Shown: positions 8,801 through 17,346, numbered from the stretch's first letter. The stretch is DNA of 64,000 bases from Dehalococcoidia bacterium (GCA_011171075.1 DUFD01000002.1:1-64000), one strand, 5' to 3'. Numbers and translations are program-made. Notes: generated from the sequence alone by a model not told the origin.

Positions 8801-11690
8801 TAATGTCGATGACACGGACGCTACGGCGACTGTTATTGTTAACGGCGGGACACCTGCTGCCCTCACTCTGGATGGCAGTGGCGATTTCAGTCAGGCTGTG
8901 ACGCTCAGTGTGGGTAGCAATACGGTGCTGGTGCGGGCGGTTGATGCCAGTGGTAACACGGGGACGTCAGGCACGAGAACGGTTGTTGTCGACCCCAATA
9001 AACCGGATATCACCATTACCTCACCGACGGAAGGGACGCTGACCAATAACGCGACGCTGTCGGTGACCGGTACTATCACTGGTGCCGAAACAGCCAGCCT
9101 CATCTTAAACGGTTCTTCGCAGACCGTCACACCTACCAGCGGCAGCTTCACGGCAGAGGTCATCCTGGCTGAAGGGACCAATATCATCGTGGTCACGGCC
9201 TATGCCACCGACCATGAAGGCGAAGCTGATTATCTGGGTACCTCAGGAGTTAGAAAAGTTAAGCTGGACACGACTGCTCCGGTTGTGGATATCGACTCGC
9301 CCGTGTCCGGTAGCGTGGTGAACAAGGCCGGGGTCGCAGTATCCGGGACGGTGGACGACCCTGCCGTCACTTCGGTAAACGTTACCCTGAATAGTGGCAC
9401 ACCACAGGCAGTGTCGGTGATAGCTGGCAACTTCAGTATTGTGGTCACCCTGGAGGCCGGTGAAAACACCATCGAGGTTGCGGCCACAGATACAGCTGGT
9501 AATTCCTCTTCGGATTCGGTACAGGCAACACTCGACACGACCAAGCCGCGGGTGACGATTACCTCGCCAGCCAATAAGTTGTTGACCAAGCTGACCAGCC
9601 TGGATGTAACGGGTACAGTCAGTGACACCTCAATAACTACAGCCACCCTGCTTCTAAACGGGTCTTCACAAAGCGTAACAGTTACCAATGGTAGCTTCAG
9701 TAAGACAGTGACACTCAGCTCCGGAGCAAACACCATCGAGGTTACCGCCACCGATGCAGCTACCAATACGGGAACGTCCGGTGAGATTACCGTGACTGTT
9801 GATACCACTTCACCGACGCTTGTTGTCGGCCTGAATGACCCGACCGACTCCATAACTATCACCGTAACCTCCGGCGAGGCACTACAGGCAGCGCCGACCA
9901 TTACTGTTGACCCGGTTATCGACCCCACCGGTACGACACAGAAAATCAGTATAAACAAGTGGAGTCGGACCGACGGCAGTTCCGCCAGTCCGATACCGGC
10001 TGGCGCTTACACCATCACCATAAGTGGTACTGATAAAGCGGGCAACACCACCACGAAGACGGTCACTTTTGCCAAGCAGACAATCGATGTTGACGGTGTT
10101 GACCCGACGACCGTATCTACGGCTAGCACCACGCTCGAGGTGGAAACAGACACGGCAGTAAACGACGTCACTATTTCGGTCACCCAGCATCTGGAAAATC
10201 CTTCCGGAAATGCGGGCAATCCAACGGGTGCAACTGTGGCCGCTGCCTTCGTTGAAATCATTGCTTCACCTGAACTGCGGAATAACCTGAATCAGATATA
10301 TATCGAAGTAAGTTACGATCCCGATGAACTGGCATCAGGTACTGACGAGTCAACTCTGAGACTCTATGTCTGGGATGTGTCTGCGGGGGTGTGGAGTGAA
10401 GTAGAGGATAGCGGGGTGAATACGACAGAGAATTACATTTATGGCACCATTACACATCTGAGCAAATACGGTGGTTTCGGTAGAGTCTCTTCACCACCAT
10501 CGGGCGGAGGCTCGGCTCCCTCACAACCAACCGGTACCACCTACGTCACCAGATATATAGATTCAGAAGGCAGATTCATATACACTGTTAAAGCCTACTC
10601 TATTGATGAAGTCTGTATGCTTGAGATACCCTCAGGCACTATTGGTTTGCAGGCCAACGGAGACCCTCTTACCAGCATCACTATCCTGACCACAGAGGAT
10701 ATCCCGGCAGCACCGGCTGGCTCAGCTATTATAGGTCAGGTGTACGACTTCGGGCCTGACGGGGCTACCTTCTCTCCTGCCGTGACTCTTACCGTTGAGT
10801 ATGATCCAAACGAGCTTCCGGCTGGGGTTAGTGAGGAAGACCTTGTCCTTGCCTTCTGGGATGTCGATGCCGGTGAGTGGGTTATACTTGGGGATAGTGC
10901 CGTTGATGCGGATGCCAACACCATCAGCGCCTCGGTGAGTCATTTTACGGCTTTCGCTGTCCTGTCGTCCGATACTCGCCCGGCAGCTTTCACTTGCAGT
11001 GGTCTAACAATCAGTCCTGCCGAGGTTGAAGCTGGCGAGACGGTAACAATCAGCGTAACGGTATCCAATAGCGGCGACCTCGAAGGTACTTATCAGCTGG
11101 TACTAAATATAAACGGCGTAGCGGTAGCGACTGAGGACGTTACCCTGGCTGGAGGGACCAGCCAGCATGTATCCTTTACTACAGCGCAAGACGCTGCGGG
11201 TGAATACACGGTTGGCATCGGTGATTTGACAGGCTCCTTTACGGTCACAACCTCGGCTGTAACTGAACCTGATGAAGAGCCGGCCACGTTTGTAGTCAGC
11301 AATCTATCAGTATCTCCGGCTGAGGTTGCCATTGGCGAAACCGTAACCATAACCGTCCTGGTAAGCAACACAGGCGACCTTGAAGGCACCTATCAGCTGG
11401 TGTTGAAGATTGCCGGTGAAGTAGTTGCCACCAGGTCTGTGACCCTGGCTGGAGGGGCCAGTCAGGAAGTTACCTTCATCACGACAGAAGAGGCCGCTGG
11501 TGGCTATCGGGTGGATATTGATGGTGAATCAACTACATTTGCAGTAACGCCCAGTGTCACTCCATCAGACTCCGGCGAAACACCCGAACCAAGACGCCTC
11601 AACTGGTGGCTGATTGGTGGTGCCATCGCTGGTGTCGCCTTTATTACACTGTTTGCCCTCTTGATAAGGAGGCAGGTCCGTGCTTCATAA
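5865..11690 (+). CDS. Giant PKD/FN3/Ig-like surface protein with C-terminal membrane anchor
   Basis: A 1941-residue protein. A signal peptide covers residues 1-33. FN3 plus MPEMI module (about 34-225) is followed by four PKD domains (about 232-575, each with YxWDFDNDGT and ASPTHxY). A second FN3-MPEMI module (577-772), a fifth PKD (776-862) and a Big_2-like domain (863-953) come next, then four to five bacterial Ig-like repeats of about 90 residues ending near 1400. Two beta-rich segments with a Ser/Pro/Gly linker and two CARDB-like repeats follow. A final transmembrane helix (NWWLIGGAIAGVAFITLFALL) ends in RRQVRAS. The start is supported by a strong GGAGGAGG about 8 nt upstream. Probably a cell-surface stalk or S-layer-associated protein displayed outward from the membrane. 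No catalytic motif is seen. Confidence 0.85.
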   Translation: MVSSTIVKLWRIATTVSLIAALMLALPSIQAEAASMAHQVTNVGDKAFTVTWTTSTAETGYVKYSTNPESLTNIASDDRGQTTEDDTHHVSISSLTAETTYYYEIVSGGTTYNNEGSPYELTTGPGLGFAMPEMINGTVYKSDGTTVAEGAILYAQIGTSQILSSLVNDQGVWGLNIAPIRNSTYQSYYSHSDSSESTLSADGSADGTTSQTLTIAQVKAGSLEMTLAVALAADFTADIVVADVDETIQFTDATSGGVSPYTYEWDFDNDGTVDSTEASPTHAYTSAGTYTVSLTVTDNESATDTKTRTDYINVAETLVAGFSADIVVADIDETIQFTDATTGGTSPYTYRWDFENDGTVDSTEASPTHAYSSAGTYTVKLTVFDSLSRSDSETKTDYINAAETLVAAFSADIVVADIGESIQFTDATAGGVTPYTYAWDFDNDGTADSTEASPSYAYSTSGTFTVDLAVTDALSRSDSETKTNYITVPATLVANFTADQTEAGVGTTIQFTNTSTGGVAPFTYAWDFNNDGTTDSTEASPTHIYNTDGSYTVSLTVTDSRSSEDSETKTNYITALPVSITHQLTNIGDKAFTVTWFTSEAKVGYVKYGTSAGSLTNIASDDRGQTTEDDTHHVSITGLAANTTYYYMIVCGGVTYNNEGAPYEVTTGPSLSFTMPEMISGTVYKEDGTTPAEGAIIFASIGDSQVLSTLVDSSGLWGLNIAAIREADFQSYYTHADEDEITIQARGGNDGTASQAVTITEAKAGTLEMTLMTYLTADFSADETAPGVGDTVQFSDLTAGGTSPYTYEWDFDNDGTVDSTEASPSHVYTSSGTYTVSLTVTDNESDTDTETKTDYITVVDVLVSITVFPASPEITLGDQLQFKAIGTYTDGSKSDITTGAGVNWTSSVTAVADIAAGTGLASTAGKAAGTTVITATHTGRSISGNTTLTVLADKVAPVVTLASPTEGLVLSDTALTVSGNVDDTDATATVIVNGGTPAALTLDGSGDFSQAVTLSVGSNTVLVRAVDASGNTGTSGTRTVVVDPNKPDITITSPTEGTLTNNATLSVTGTITGAETASLILNGSSQTVTPTSGSFTAEVILAEGTNIIVVTAYATDHEGEADYLGTSGVRKVKLDTTAPVVDIDSPVSGSVVNKAGVAVSGTVDDPAVTSVNVTLNSGTPQAVSVIAGNFSIVVTLEAGENTIEVAATDTAGNSSSDSVQATLDTTKPRVTITSPANKLLTKLTSLDVTGTVSDTSITTATLLLNGSSQSVTVTNGSFSKTVTLSSGANTIEVTATDAATNTGTSGEITVTVDTTSPTLVVGLNDPTDSITITVTSGEALQAAPTITVDPVIDPTGTTQKISINKWSRTDGSSASPIPAGAYTITISGTDKAGNTTTKTVTFAKQTIDVDGVDPTTVSTASTTLEVETDTAVNDVTISVTQHLENPSGNAGNPTGATVAAAFVEIIASPELRNNLNQIYIEVSYDPDELASGTDESTLRLYVWDVSAGVWSEVEDSGVNTTENYIYGTITHLSKYGGFGRVSSPPSGGGSAPSQPTGTTYVTRYIDSEGRFIYTVKAYSIDEVCMLEIPSGTIGLQANGDPLTSITILTTEDIPAAPAGSAIIGQVYDFGPDGATFSPAVTLTVEYDPNELPAGVSEEDLVLAFWDVDAGEWVILGDSAVDADANTISASVSHFTAFAVLSSDTRPAAFTCSGLTISPAEVEAGETVTISVTVSNSGDLEGTYQLVLNINGVAVATEDVTLAGGTSQHVSFTTAQDAAGEYTVGIGDLTGSFTVTTSAVTEPDEEPATFVVSNLSVSPAEVAIGETVTITVLVSNTGDLEGTYQLVLKIAGEVVATRSVTLAGGASQEVTFITTEEAAGGYRVDIDGESTTFAVTPSVTPSDSGETPEPRRLNWWLIGGAIAGVAFITLFALLIRRQVRAS
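6559..8440 (+). repeat. PKD-domain tandem repeats
   Basis: Five PKD units of about 86 codons sit at about 6559, 6818, 7078, 7335 and 8190. The fourth and fifth are separated by an FN3-MPEMI module. Each keeps the WDFDNDGTxDSTEASP core and an SxTVxLTVTD strand, and the DNA is similar enough to show recent internal duplication. Confidence 0.8.
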
Positions 11691-11725
11691 GCCGTGTGAG
11701 TAGCTAAGTAAGTCGGAGGGGGCGT

Positions 11726-11791
11726 GAGTGGCTGCGGCCCGCTGGAGAGAGAAAGAAGAAGAAAATAACCAGCTTGTGGTCGCAGCCACTC
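11726..11791 (+). terminator. Long-loop inverted repeat, probable terminator
   Basis: An 11-bp perfect stem (gagtggctgcg at 11726-11736, cgcagccactc at 11781-11791) closes a 44-nt purine-rich loop and is followed by cgtttt. It lies between the second and third surface-protein genes, so the third may have its own transcript. Confidence 0.5.
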
Positions 11792-11843
11792 CGTTTTGCT
11801 ATCAAGAGGAATCCATCAGGGAGGCGGAAAAACGGTTAACTTA

Positions 11844-12698
11844 ATGCACACAAAGCGATATCGTGTAATTATAAGTGCTTTTATACTCCTTCTAGTATTT
11901 ATTTTCCCCATCGGCCAGGTCTCAGCGGCCAGTATAGACCACCAGGTGACCAATGTACGTGACAGGGCTTTCAGCGTGATATGGGTGACCGATAGCGCAG
12001 AAACAGGCTATGTGAACTATGGCATTACCTCAGGAAATCTGAATATAAAGGTCTATGATGACCGTGGGCAAGACACCATTGATGATACTCACCATGTCAC
12101 CATAACCGGCCTTAATCCCGGTACCACTTATTACTACGAGATTGTCTCCAGTGGTAATACCTATAATAACAATCGTAGTCCCTACCAGATGACCACCGGA
12201 CCAGGCCTGGGATTCACCCTGCCAGAGATGATTAGCGGCAAGGTGTATAAGGCTGGCGGTGCGGAAGCCGAAGGTACTATTATCTATATCAGTATGGGGA
12301 CGTCCCAGGTATTATCGAGCCTGGTGAACGACCAGGGAGCCTGGGCAATGGACGTCGCCCCGATAAGGACAGCGGATTATCAAGCATACATCACATACGC
12401 CAACGATGATAGTATTTCGCTGGATGCCAGCGGGGGACGTGATGGTACGGCTTCCACTACGACAACGCTAGCGGCAGCTAAAGGCGGAGAACTGGAGATG
12501 ACACTGGCCGGTGGCACTGAGCGAGATAATACCTCTGGTGATACTGCCGGAAGCGAGTCAATGTCGGACGGAGGCCGGTCAGAAGACTCTATGACACAAT
12601 CCGGCGGCATCTACTGGTGGGTATGGCTGTTTATCGGGTTAGGGATTCTTGGTATTGCCGGATTTATCTTGAAAAAGCTTGTGTTCTATCACGATTGA
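11844..12698 (+). CDS. Small membrane-anchored FN3-MPEMI protein
   Basis: The track starts at TTG 11796, but the ATG at 11844 begins a clean signal peptide (MHTKRYRVIISAFILLLV...VSAAS), so I prefer it, although the GGGAGG upstream lies further away than usual. The 284-residue product has one copy of the two-part module: FN3 (about residues 30-110) then the MPEMI domain (about 118-215). An acidic Ser/Thr/Gly-rich spacer and a C-terminal helix (WVWLFIGLGILGIAGFIL) ending KKLVFYHD follow. It is a minimal paralogue of the two giant proteins upstream, likely the same surface system. MPEMI function is unknown. Confidence 0.8.
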   Translation: MHTKRYRVIISAFILLLVFIFPIGQVSAASIDHQVTNVRDRAFSVIWVTDSAETGYVNYGITSGNLNIKVYDDRGQDTIDDTHHVTITGLNPGTTYYYEIVSSGNTYNNNRSPYQMTTGPGLGFTLPEMISGKVYKAGGAEAEGTIIYISMGTSQVLSSLVNDQGAWAMDVAPIRTADYQAYITYANDDSISLDASGGRDGTASTTTTLAAAKGGELEMTLAGGTERDNTSGDTAGSESMSDGGRSEDSMTQSGGIYWWVWLFIGLGILGIAGFILKKLVFYHD

Positions 12699-12722
12699 GA
12701 GAAACAACCGGGTAGCCTGCTA

Positions 12723-13124
12723 TTACTCGTCTTTTCTCTGCTTGCCTTCATTTATAGTCTGCGTTGGGTTTACAGGCCTGGGTTCCCTCAGTAACCTCAG
12801 CACCCAGTATGGTACCTGCCAGAGGAACCAGCAGGTCACCCCTATGCTCAACCATAGTTCTGTCCGGGCTATCACAACATCCGGTTCGCCTACCGTGCCA
12901 CCACTCGATAAAGCCTGGAATACATATATGTATGTACCCGCCAGCCATAGACCTACCAGTACATCTACGAGCAGCAGTGCTTTGACCCCGGAACGCCTTA
13001 AAGCATTCAGTTGAGCACGATGTTTCCTATCTCGCAGTGTTCTGATTAGCCAAGACAGCGGTGTGCGTCTCAACAGGTCGTATGTCTCAGTACGCGTGTG
13101 GTCAATTGACAAAGATGAATCCAT
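12723..13124 (-). CDS. Small two-helix membrane protein, unknown function
   Basis: The track begins at 13175, but the Met at 13124 is preceded by GGGGGGAGTG at good spacing, giving 133 residues. A basic N-terminal region (LRRTPLSWLIRTLRDRKHR) precedes two likely membrane helices (KALLLVDVLVGLWLAGTYIYVF and LWLSIGVTCWFLWQVPYWVL) and a charged tail. It stands alone, convergent with the surface-protein gene and downstream of tRNA-Gly on the same strand. Family not recognised. Confidence 0.55.
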   Translation of the reverse strand: MDSSLSIDHTRTETYDLLRRTPLSWLIRTLRDRKHRAQLNALRRSGVKALLLVDVLVGLWLAGTYIYVFQALSSGGTVGEPDVVIARTELWLSIGVTCWFLWQVPYWVLRLLREPRPVNPTQTINEGKQRKDE

Positions 13125-13254
13125 CCCTTCACTCCCCCCGATAAGATGATTACTGCAGGTGGTCGTATATATCATCTTAGACAGTGAAGGTTAGAGAGCA
13201 GTGAAAGGTCTGTTGTAATTCGGTATCAATTGATACACCGTTGGTGGAGTGAAG

Positions 13255-13329
13255 TGGAGCGGGTGACGGGATTCGAACCCGTGACGTTCTGCTTGGGAAG
13301 CAGACACTCTGCCGCTGAGTTACACCCGC
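13255..13329 (-). tRNA. tRNA-Gly (anticodon CCC)
   Basis: The reverse complement folds as a full cloverleaf: acceptor GCGGGTG/CACCCGC, D arm ACTC...GAGT, anticodon stem TCTGC/GCAGA with loop TTCCCAA (anticodon CCC), and T arm ACGGG-TTCGAAT-CCCGT. Discriminator T and an encoded CCA end at 13255-13257. Reads GGG codons. The track ORF at 13177-13809 (-) overlaps it and is spurious. Confidence 0.96.
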
Positions 13330-13473
13330 AGGCCGTACTACACGTAAATTGTACGTCAAAAGAGATGTAAAAACAAGGCGCAGGCTACCTGCCCGGTAAT
13401 TATTTGCTCCAAATGCCTGTATGAGGTAGTATTGGAACATCGCGGGTATATTCTGGGTAATGAAGGTGTATTT

Positions 13474-14130
13474 ATGACTGTTACAGACGAAAAGGGCCTC
13501 GTTATTCCCGAAGTGAGTATATATGACCCCCAACGTGATGAGGACGTTATCCTGAAAAACGTCCATATCGATACTGATTATGTGTGCGATGCTGAGGGCA
13601 GGGTTATCTATTTCAATGCGGACGAAGCCAGGGCATATCTGGGGGAGCAGGGTAAGTCCCTGACATCGCTGCCCCTGCTGGTCGGCATATACATTGCCAT
13701 TGATACTCTTGCTCGCGAGGATGAATTGGCCGCCCGTGTCCTGAAGCAGTTGAACACCGCCTGGGACCGTACCAGCACCACTATCAGTCCTGATGGTCGT
13801 ATTGTTCACTCCGACTCTATTATCGGGGAAGTGGCCTACGATGACCTGCAGATACCGCTGGAAGGTAATGCCATCGACGTGCTGTATGACAAATATTCGG
13901 GATTTTTTCAGGCGTTGCTGGGGGTCAGGGATCTGGACAGGCTAAAGACAGCGGCCGATAAGAACGACCAGATACTTTTTTACTGGTATCCACGGGGAGA
14001 GCGCCAGGCCATGTTCGGTGGTGGTGATTTCTACTACATGCACCAGCATATCCCCGGTCTATTGATGGTCTTTTGCGATGATGAGCCCCACCCGCGTCGA
14101 ATTCTGCGCGGGGTCTGGACTGACAAATAG
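13474..14130 (+). CDS. Hypothetical protein
   Basis: About 218 residues from the ATG at 13474 (GAAGGTG upstream); the track prefers a TTG at 13432, also with a weak GAGG. A soluble acidic protein without signal peptide or membrane segment. It has a segment DTDYVCDAEGRVIYFNADEARAYL, a helical middle (LLVGIYIAIDTLAREDELAARVL) and an aromatic C-terminal part (FYWYPRGERQAMFGGGDFYYMHQHIP). I do not recognise the family. It is divergent from tRNA-Gly and convergent with queH, so context gives no function. Confidence 0.6.
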   Translation: MTVTDEKGLVIPEVSIYDPQRDEDVILKNVHIDTDYVCDAEGRVIYFNADEARAYLGEQGKSLTSLPLLVGIYIAIDTLAREDELAARVLKQLNTAWDRTSTTISPDGRIVHSDSIIGEVAYDDLQIPLEGNAIDVLYDKYSGFFQALLGVRDLDRLKTAADKNDQILFYWYPRGERQAMFGGGDFYYMHQHIPGLLMVFCDDEPHPRRILRGVWTDK

Positions 14131-14151
14131 TCTGGTGCTAGCGGTCTGTTC

Positions 14152-14679
14152 CTATTTACTGCGGATACTGTAAACGCACCCGCAGTAGTCCTGGCGGTAT
14201 AGCTCCCACTGCTTTGCAATCTCTATCGCCCGCTGGAAACCGGCCTTCTTCTTAAAGTCCCTGGCCAGAAAACATTCGCCGCCAATCTCATGCCCGATAC
14301 GGTTGACGGTATCTGCTGATTTATGCGGGCTTATCGTCAGGGTGGTGGTAAAGGCATCCGCCCCCTGCTCTATCATGCATTCATGTGTCCTCTGTAGCCT
14401 GAGCCGGAAACAGACCTCGCACCGCCGGCCACCCTCGGGCTCACCAGCCAGTTCTTCAGCCACCCGAAACCACTCATCGGGCTCGTAGGGTGGCACCTGC
14501 AAGGGGAAGTCGAACTCAGCAGCGACCCGTCTGGCGACCTCGAGTCGGCGGTCATACTCCTCCGCAGGGTGAATATTGGGATTATAGAAAAGGCCGTGGA
14601 CCTCATGCCCTTCAGACGTTAACCGCTCAACGACCCCGGCTGCACAAACACCACAGCAGATATGAAGCAGGACTTTCAT
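14152..14679 (-). CDS. queH: Epoxyqueuosine reductase QueH
   Basis: A 175-residue protein of the QueH (former DUF208) family, which reduces epoxyqueuosine to queuosine in tRNA; it is the cobalamin-independent alternative to QueG. The metal-binding cysteines are in place: HICCGVC at residues 6-12, a CEVC pair near residue 88, and YCGC close to the C-terminus. Start MKVLLHICCG is typical of the family. Only 4 nt separate it from the upstream HAD phosphatase, so they are probably co-transcribed. queA, for the preceding step, lies separately at 19.9-20.9 kb; no tgt is seen here. Confidence 0.92.
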   Translation of the reverse strand: MKVLLHICCGVCAAGVVERLTSEGHEVHGLFYNPNIHPAEEYDRRLEVARRVAAEFDFPLQVPPYEPDEWFRVAEELAGEPEGGRRCEVCFRLRLQRTHECMIEQGADAFTTTLTISPHKSADTVNRIGHEIGGECFLARDFKKKAGFQRAIEIAKQWELYRQDYCGCVYSIRSK

Positions 14680-14683
14680 AGTT

Positions 14684-15352
14684 TCAAAGCTTTTCCATTA
14701 CATTAATGATGTCATGGAAGCTGGTATAGGGGTGACATTGAACGTTCTCGCGGCGACAGAGTGGCAGCAGGCCACCTGCATCGGCTGCGGCAAAAATCGT
14801 ATTGCAACGCTGAGCCGGTAAGAAGTCCGACCGACCATCACCGATGTATATCACCCGGTAACCTTCCGCCAGGAAGAAATCTGTATAGGCATTCTTGGGG
14901 CCACTGTCCACAGCAGAACCATCCGGCCCGGTATACTCCACCCGGAGCCCGTCGGGGCAGAAATCGGTTTCCGCAGCGTATACTTCCAGTGTGGGCATAC
15001 CGATATCTCCCAGCACCTGTTCTATGTAGAATCTGAGGCCATTACTGACAATCACAAGTCGAAATTCCCGCTGTCGGCACAGGGCTACAAAATCGCTGAA
15101 GCCGGGCCTGATAACCACCCTACCTTTAATATAATCGAGCATTGTCTGCCGGTCGGCGGTCACCATGGAGAAGACCTCTGTATTAAATCTGCCGACGGAT
15201 ATTTCACTGGCGGCATACTTCTTTTCCCATTGTCTCCAGTCGCCACTGGCAAAGCCGTCCAGCAGCATAAAGCCGACGTCTCCGATGGTCACCGTACCGT
15301 CGAAATCGCACTGCACCAGCGTCTTCGGTCTGCTATGCATATCGTTCATCAT
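14684..15352 (-). CDS. HAD-superfamily phosphatase (MtnX/SerB-like)
   Basis: About 222 residues. HAD motif I is DFDGTVT, motif II is VIVSNG, and motif III/IV is in YIGDGRSDFLPA. This arrangement resembles MtnX-type 2,3-diketo-5-methylthiopentyl-1-phosphate phosphatases and phosphoserine phosphatase-like enzymes. No methionine-salvage neighbours are present, so the substrate is open. The track starts at GTG 15358; the ATG two codons later is more usual, and no strong ribosome binding site decides. Followed by queH after 4 nt. Confidence 0.75.
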   Translation of the reverse strand: MMNDMHSRPKTLVQCDFDGTVTIGDVGFMLLDGFASGDWRQWEKKYAASEISVGRFNTEVFSMVTADRQTMLDYIKGRVVIRPGFSDFVALCRQREFRLVIVSNGLRFYIEQVLGDIGMPTLEVYAAETDFCPDGLRVEYTGPDGSAVDSGPKNAYTDFFLAEGYRVIYIGDGRSDFLPAQRCNTIFAAADAGGLLPLCRRENVQCHPYTSFHDIINVMEKL

Positions 15353-15423
15353 CAACACTGTAGATAGTCGAACACTCCTTTGTCAATAAAGCCATATTAG
15401 CGTGTTCAGAGCGTGGAAGCTCA

Positions 15424-16563
15424 TTAAGATTTCCTGTAGGGTGCTGACAGCCTCTCGTAGTAAGATGAGGTCCCTGTTTTCAGAATCTCCCGTATCAGCC
15501 GCTCTGTGGCCTCACCGACACCCCTCAGCACGCGTAGCTCTCCCATCATGGACGAAAGAGGCTGCTCCAGACGCGAGATTGAATGGGCAGCATAACCGAA
15601 GGGCGTTCTCTCCCCTTCCATTCCCAGAAGATAATCGATATGTTCCAGTAATACCGCGACTAGGTCATTTTCACTCAGTATGTCTGCAAAGAAGGCACGT
15701 GGCATTCGCACCGGTACTCTGTATTTCCTAGCAGCCCGGTAAAAAGTGCGGTTCAATGAATCATAATACCCGGCAGTTGCCTGTCCCCACCTGTTGCCAA
15801 GATATATCGCCTGATATTTTAAAATCAGCTCAGGACGGTGCTCTTTAAGCACGGCCATAAAATGGTCTTTCTGCCGTCCGTCTTTCAGTGTCATCCCTCC
15901 GAATATAATGAAATCCACGCCCGTCTCACTCGCCTTTTTAACAGTGTTCTCTATCGACTCCGTCGTGTCGGTTATAAAAGGAATGACAGGCAGCAGGAAC
16001 ATGCCGCAGGCAATGCCTTCGTTCTTGAAATATCTCAGGGTTTCGAGTCTTTCTGTCGGGGATGGCACTCCTGGTTCAAATATGGCAGCTAGTGTGTCAT
16101 CAGCGGTGGAGAAGCTCATACTCACGATTGCCCGACTCTGCCTGTCTATCTCTTTAATAATGTCAACATCCCTGGTGACCAGCGTCGATTTTGTGAGTAC
16201 GTGCACAGGGAAGTCATACTCCCTTATCAGTTCGAGCACCCTTCGCGTTAGCAGGTATTTCTTCTCGACTGGCTGGTAGCTGTCACCCACGCCACCACCG
16301 AGCATGATGTAGCTCCGTTTTAGCGGCACGCGTTTTCGCCTCGGGTCCAGTTCCCGTCGCAGTACCTCTATGGCGTTTACCTTCACATCAATGTCCTGAC
16401 CGAAATCACCCTTGGTGTTGTAGGTCTCGGAGCGCCCGTCGCAATAGGCACAGGCATGAGAGCATCCCCGGTACAGGTTCATCCCGTAGCACGAGACAAA
16501 CCACGAGTCGACCCTCCGGTGTTTGCGTAGGATAGACTTCGCCTCAATCTCCCTGATATTCAT
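15424..16563 (-). CDS. Spore-photolyase-like radical SAM protein with C-terminal helix-hairpin-helix
   Basis: A 379-residue radical SAM protein. The [4Fe-4S] motif CSHACAYC (Cys34, Cys38, Cys41) follows NLYRGC, the signature of the SPL/Rv2578c-type group. The TIM-barrel body includes LTKST, MSFSTADD and GMFLLPVIPFI segments. The last 50 residues (ELRVLRGVGEATERLIREIL) resemble a helix-hairpin-helix, a DNA-binding element. Known spore photoproduct lyases repair thymine dimers, but this group is broad and mostly uncharacterised. A role in nucleic acid repair or modification is inferred. It sits in a - strand run with methyltransferase, phosphatase and queH. Confidence 0.8.
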   Translation of the reverse strand: MNIREIEAKSILRKHRRVDSWFVSCYGMNLYRGCSHACAYCDGRSETYNTKGDFGQDIDVKVNAIEVLRRELDPRRKRVPLKRSYIMLGGGVGDSYQPVEKKYLLTRRVLELIREYDFPVHVLTKSTLVTRDVDIIKEIDRQSRAIVSMSFSTADDTLAAIFEPGVPSPTERLETLRYFKNEGIACGMFLLPVIPFITDTTESIENTVKKASETGVDFIIFGGMTLKDGRQKDHFMAVLKEHRPELILKYQAIYLGNRWGQATAGYYDSLNRTFYRAARKYRVPVRMPRAFFADILSENDLVAVLLEHIDYLLGMEGERTPFGYAAHSISRLEQPLSSMMGELRVLRGVGEATERLIREILKTGTSSYYERLSAPYRKS

Positions 16564-16631
16564 CGGTACTGTACTCTATCTGGTACACTAGCTGACGATG
16601 CTTTGCTGGATTGAGTAAACCCTGACTTCCT

Positions 16632-17300
16632 TCACACCTTCTTTATAATGCAAAACACCGAGCTATAGCGTCTTGGATTCTTCTTGAATATCTCGATAAA
16701 CCGCTGGTCTTCAGCAGCCTCCGGGAGTACCCCGGTGCTGCCAGACTGTGCCCGAATATCGTTTATATGCTTTTCCAGAGGGGCATACATTTCCGTCCAC
16801 CATATTTCTGAATCCAGCACAAAATGGTCAAGCAGTTCATAACCGCAGTCGGTAATCTGGGCCAGTTTTTCTTCTAAGTTCCCTTCTTCATCGTGGACTG
16901 CAAGAAAGCCACCAGGTTTCAGAAATCGCCGCCACTCCTTGAGCCCCCTTATGAAGCCAATCGCTGCTATCGAGCCTTCAGCCCATATTACATCAAAGCT
17001 CTCATCGGCAAAATCCATGTCAACCATGGAACGCCGCATAGTTTTTACCCTGTCCGAAAGCCCGGCCTCCTCTATACATTTAGTAAACCTGTCCAGAGCA
17101 GACTGGTCGATATCAAGGCCAAGTATCTGGCCATTGCTCAATCTGGCGAGTTCGAGCGCAGGGACGCCTGAACCGCAACCGATGTCCAGAATGAAAGGCC
17201 TATCCAAGACAGGCAGCGTGTGATACGCTTTTATTGTGTATCTGTTAAACCTGGCCCTCAGCGTGTCTTTGAATCTCTGGTATTCTACTTCTTCGGTCAT
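16632..17300 (-). CDS. Class I SAM-dependent methyltransferase
   Basis: A 222-residue protein with a Rossmann methyltransferase core: motif I LDIGCGSGVPALELA, acidic motif II LGLDIDQ, and motif IV FDVIWAEGS. The C-terminal part (PLEKHINDIRAQSG) would cap the substrate. The N-terminus starts at MTEEVEYQRF without a clear ribosome binding site. Substrate cannot be named; the family includes small-molecule methyltransferases. A 68-bp gap separates it from the radical SAM gene downstream. Confidence 0.8.
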   Translation of the reverse strand: MTEEVEYQRFKDTLRARFNRYTIKAYHTLPVLDRPFILDIGCGSGVPALELARLSNGQILGLDIDQSALDRFTKCIEEAGLSDRVKTMRRSMVDMDFADESFDVIWAEGSIAAIGFIRGLKEWRRFLKPGGFLAVHDEEGNLEEKLAQITDCGYELLDHFVLDSEIWWTEMYAPLEKHINDIRAQSGSTGVLPEAAEDQRFIEIFKKNPRRYSSVFCIIKKV

Positions 17301-17346
17301 CTATTGCCACATAGTTGGTATATTTCGGTAATAGAAGCGCATAAGA

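Noticed and set aside
9230-9958. 242-codon - strand ORF inside the giant surface-protein gene
   Set aside because: Antisense shadow of repetitive Thr/Val/Ser-rich Ig-like repeats; no family features.
3090-12510. Repeated DNA as insertion sequences or recombination scars
   Set aside because: All repeats are in frame within coding regions and correspond to protein domains; no transposase or terminal inverted repeats are present.
13177-13809. 210-codon - strand ORF
   Set aside because: It runs through the tRNA-Gly gene and opposite another ORF; composition and lack of a ribosome binding site mark it as a shadow.
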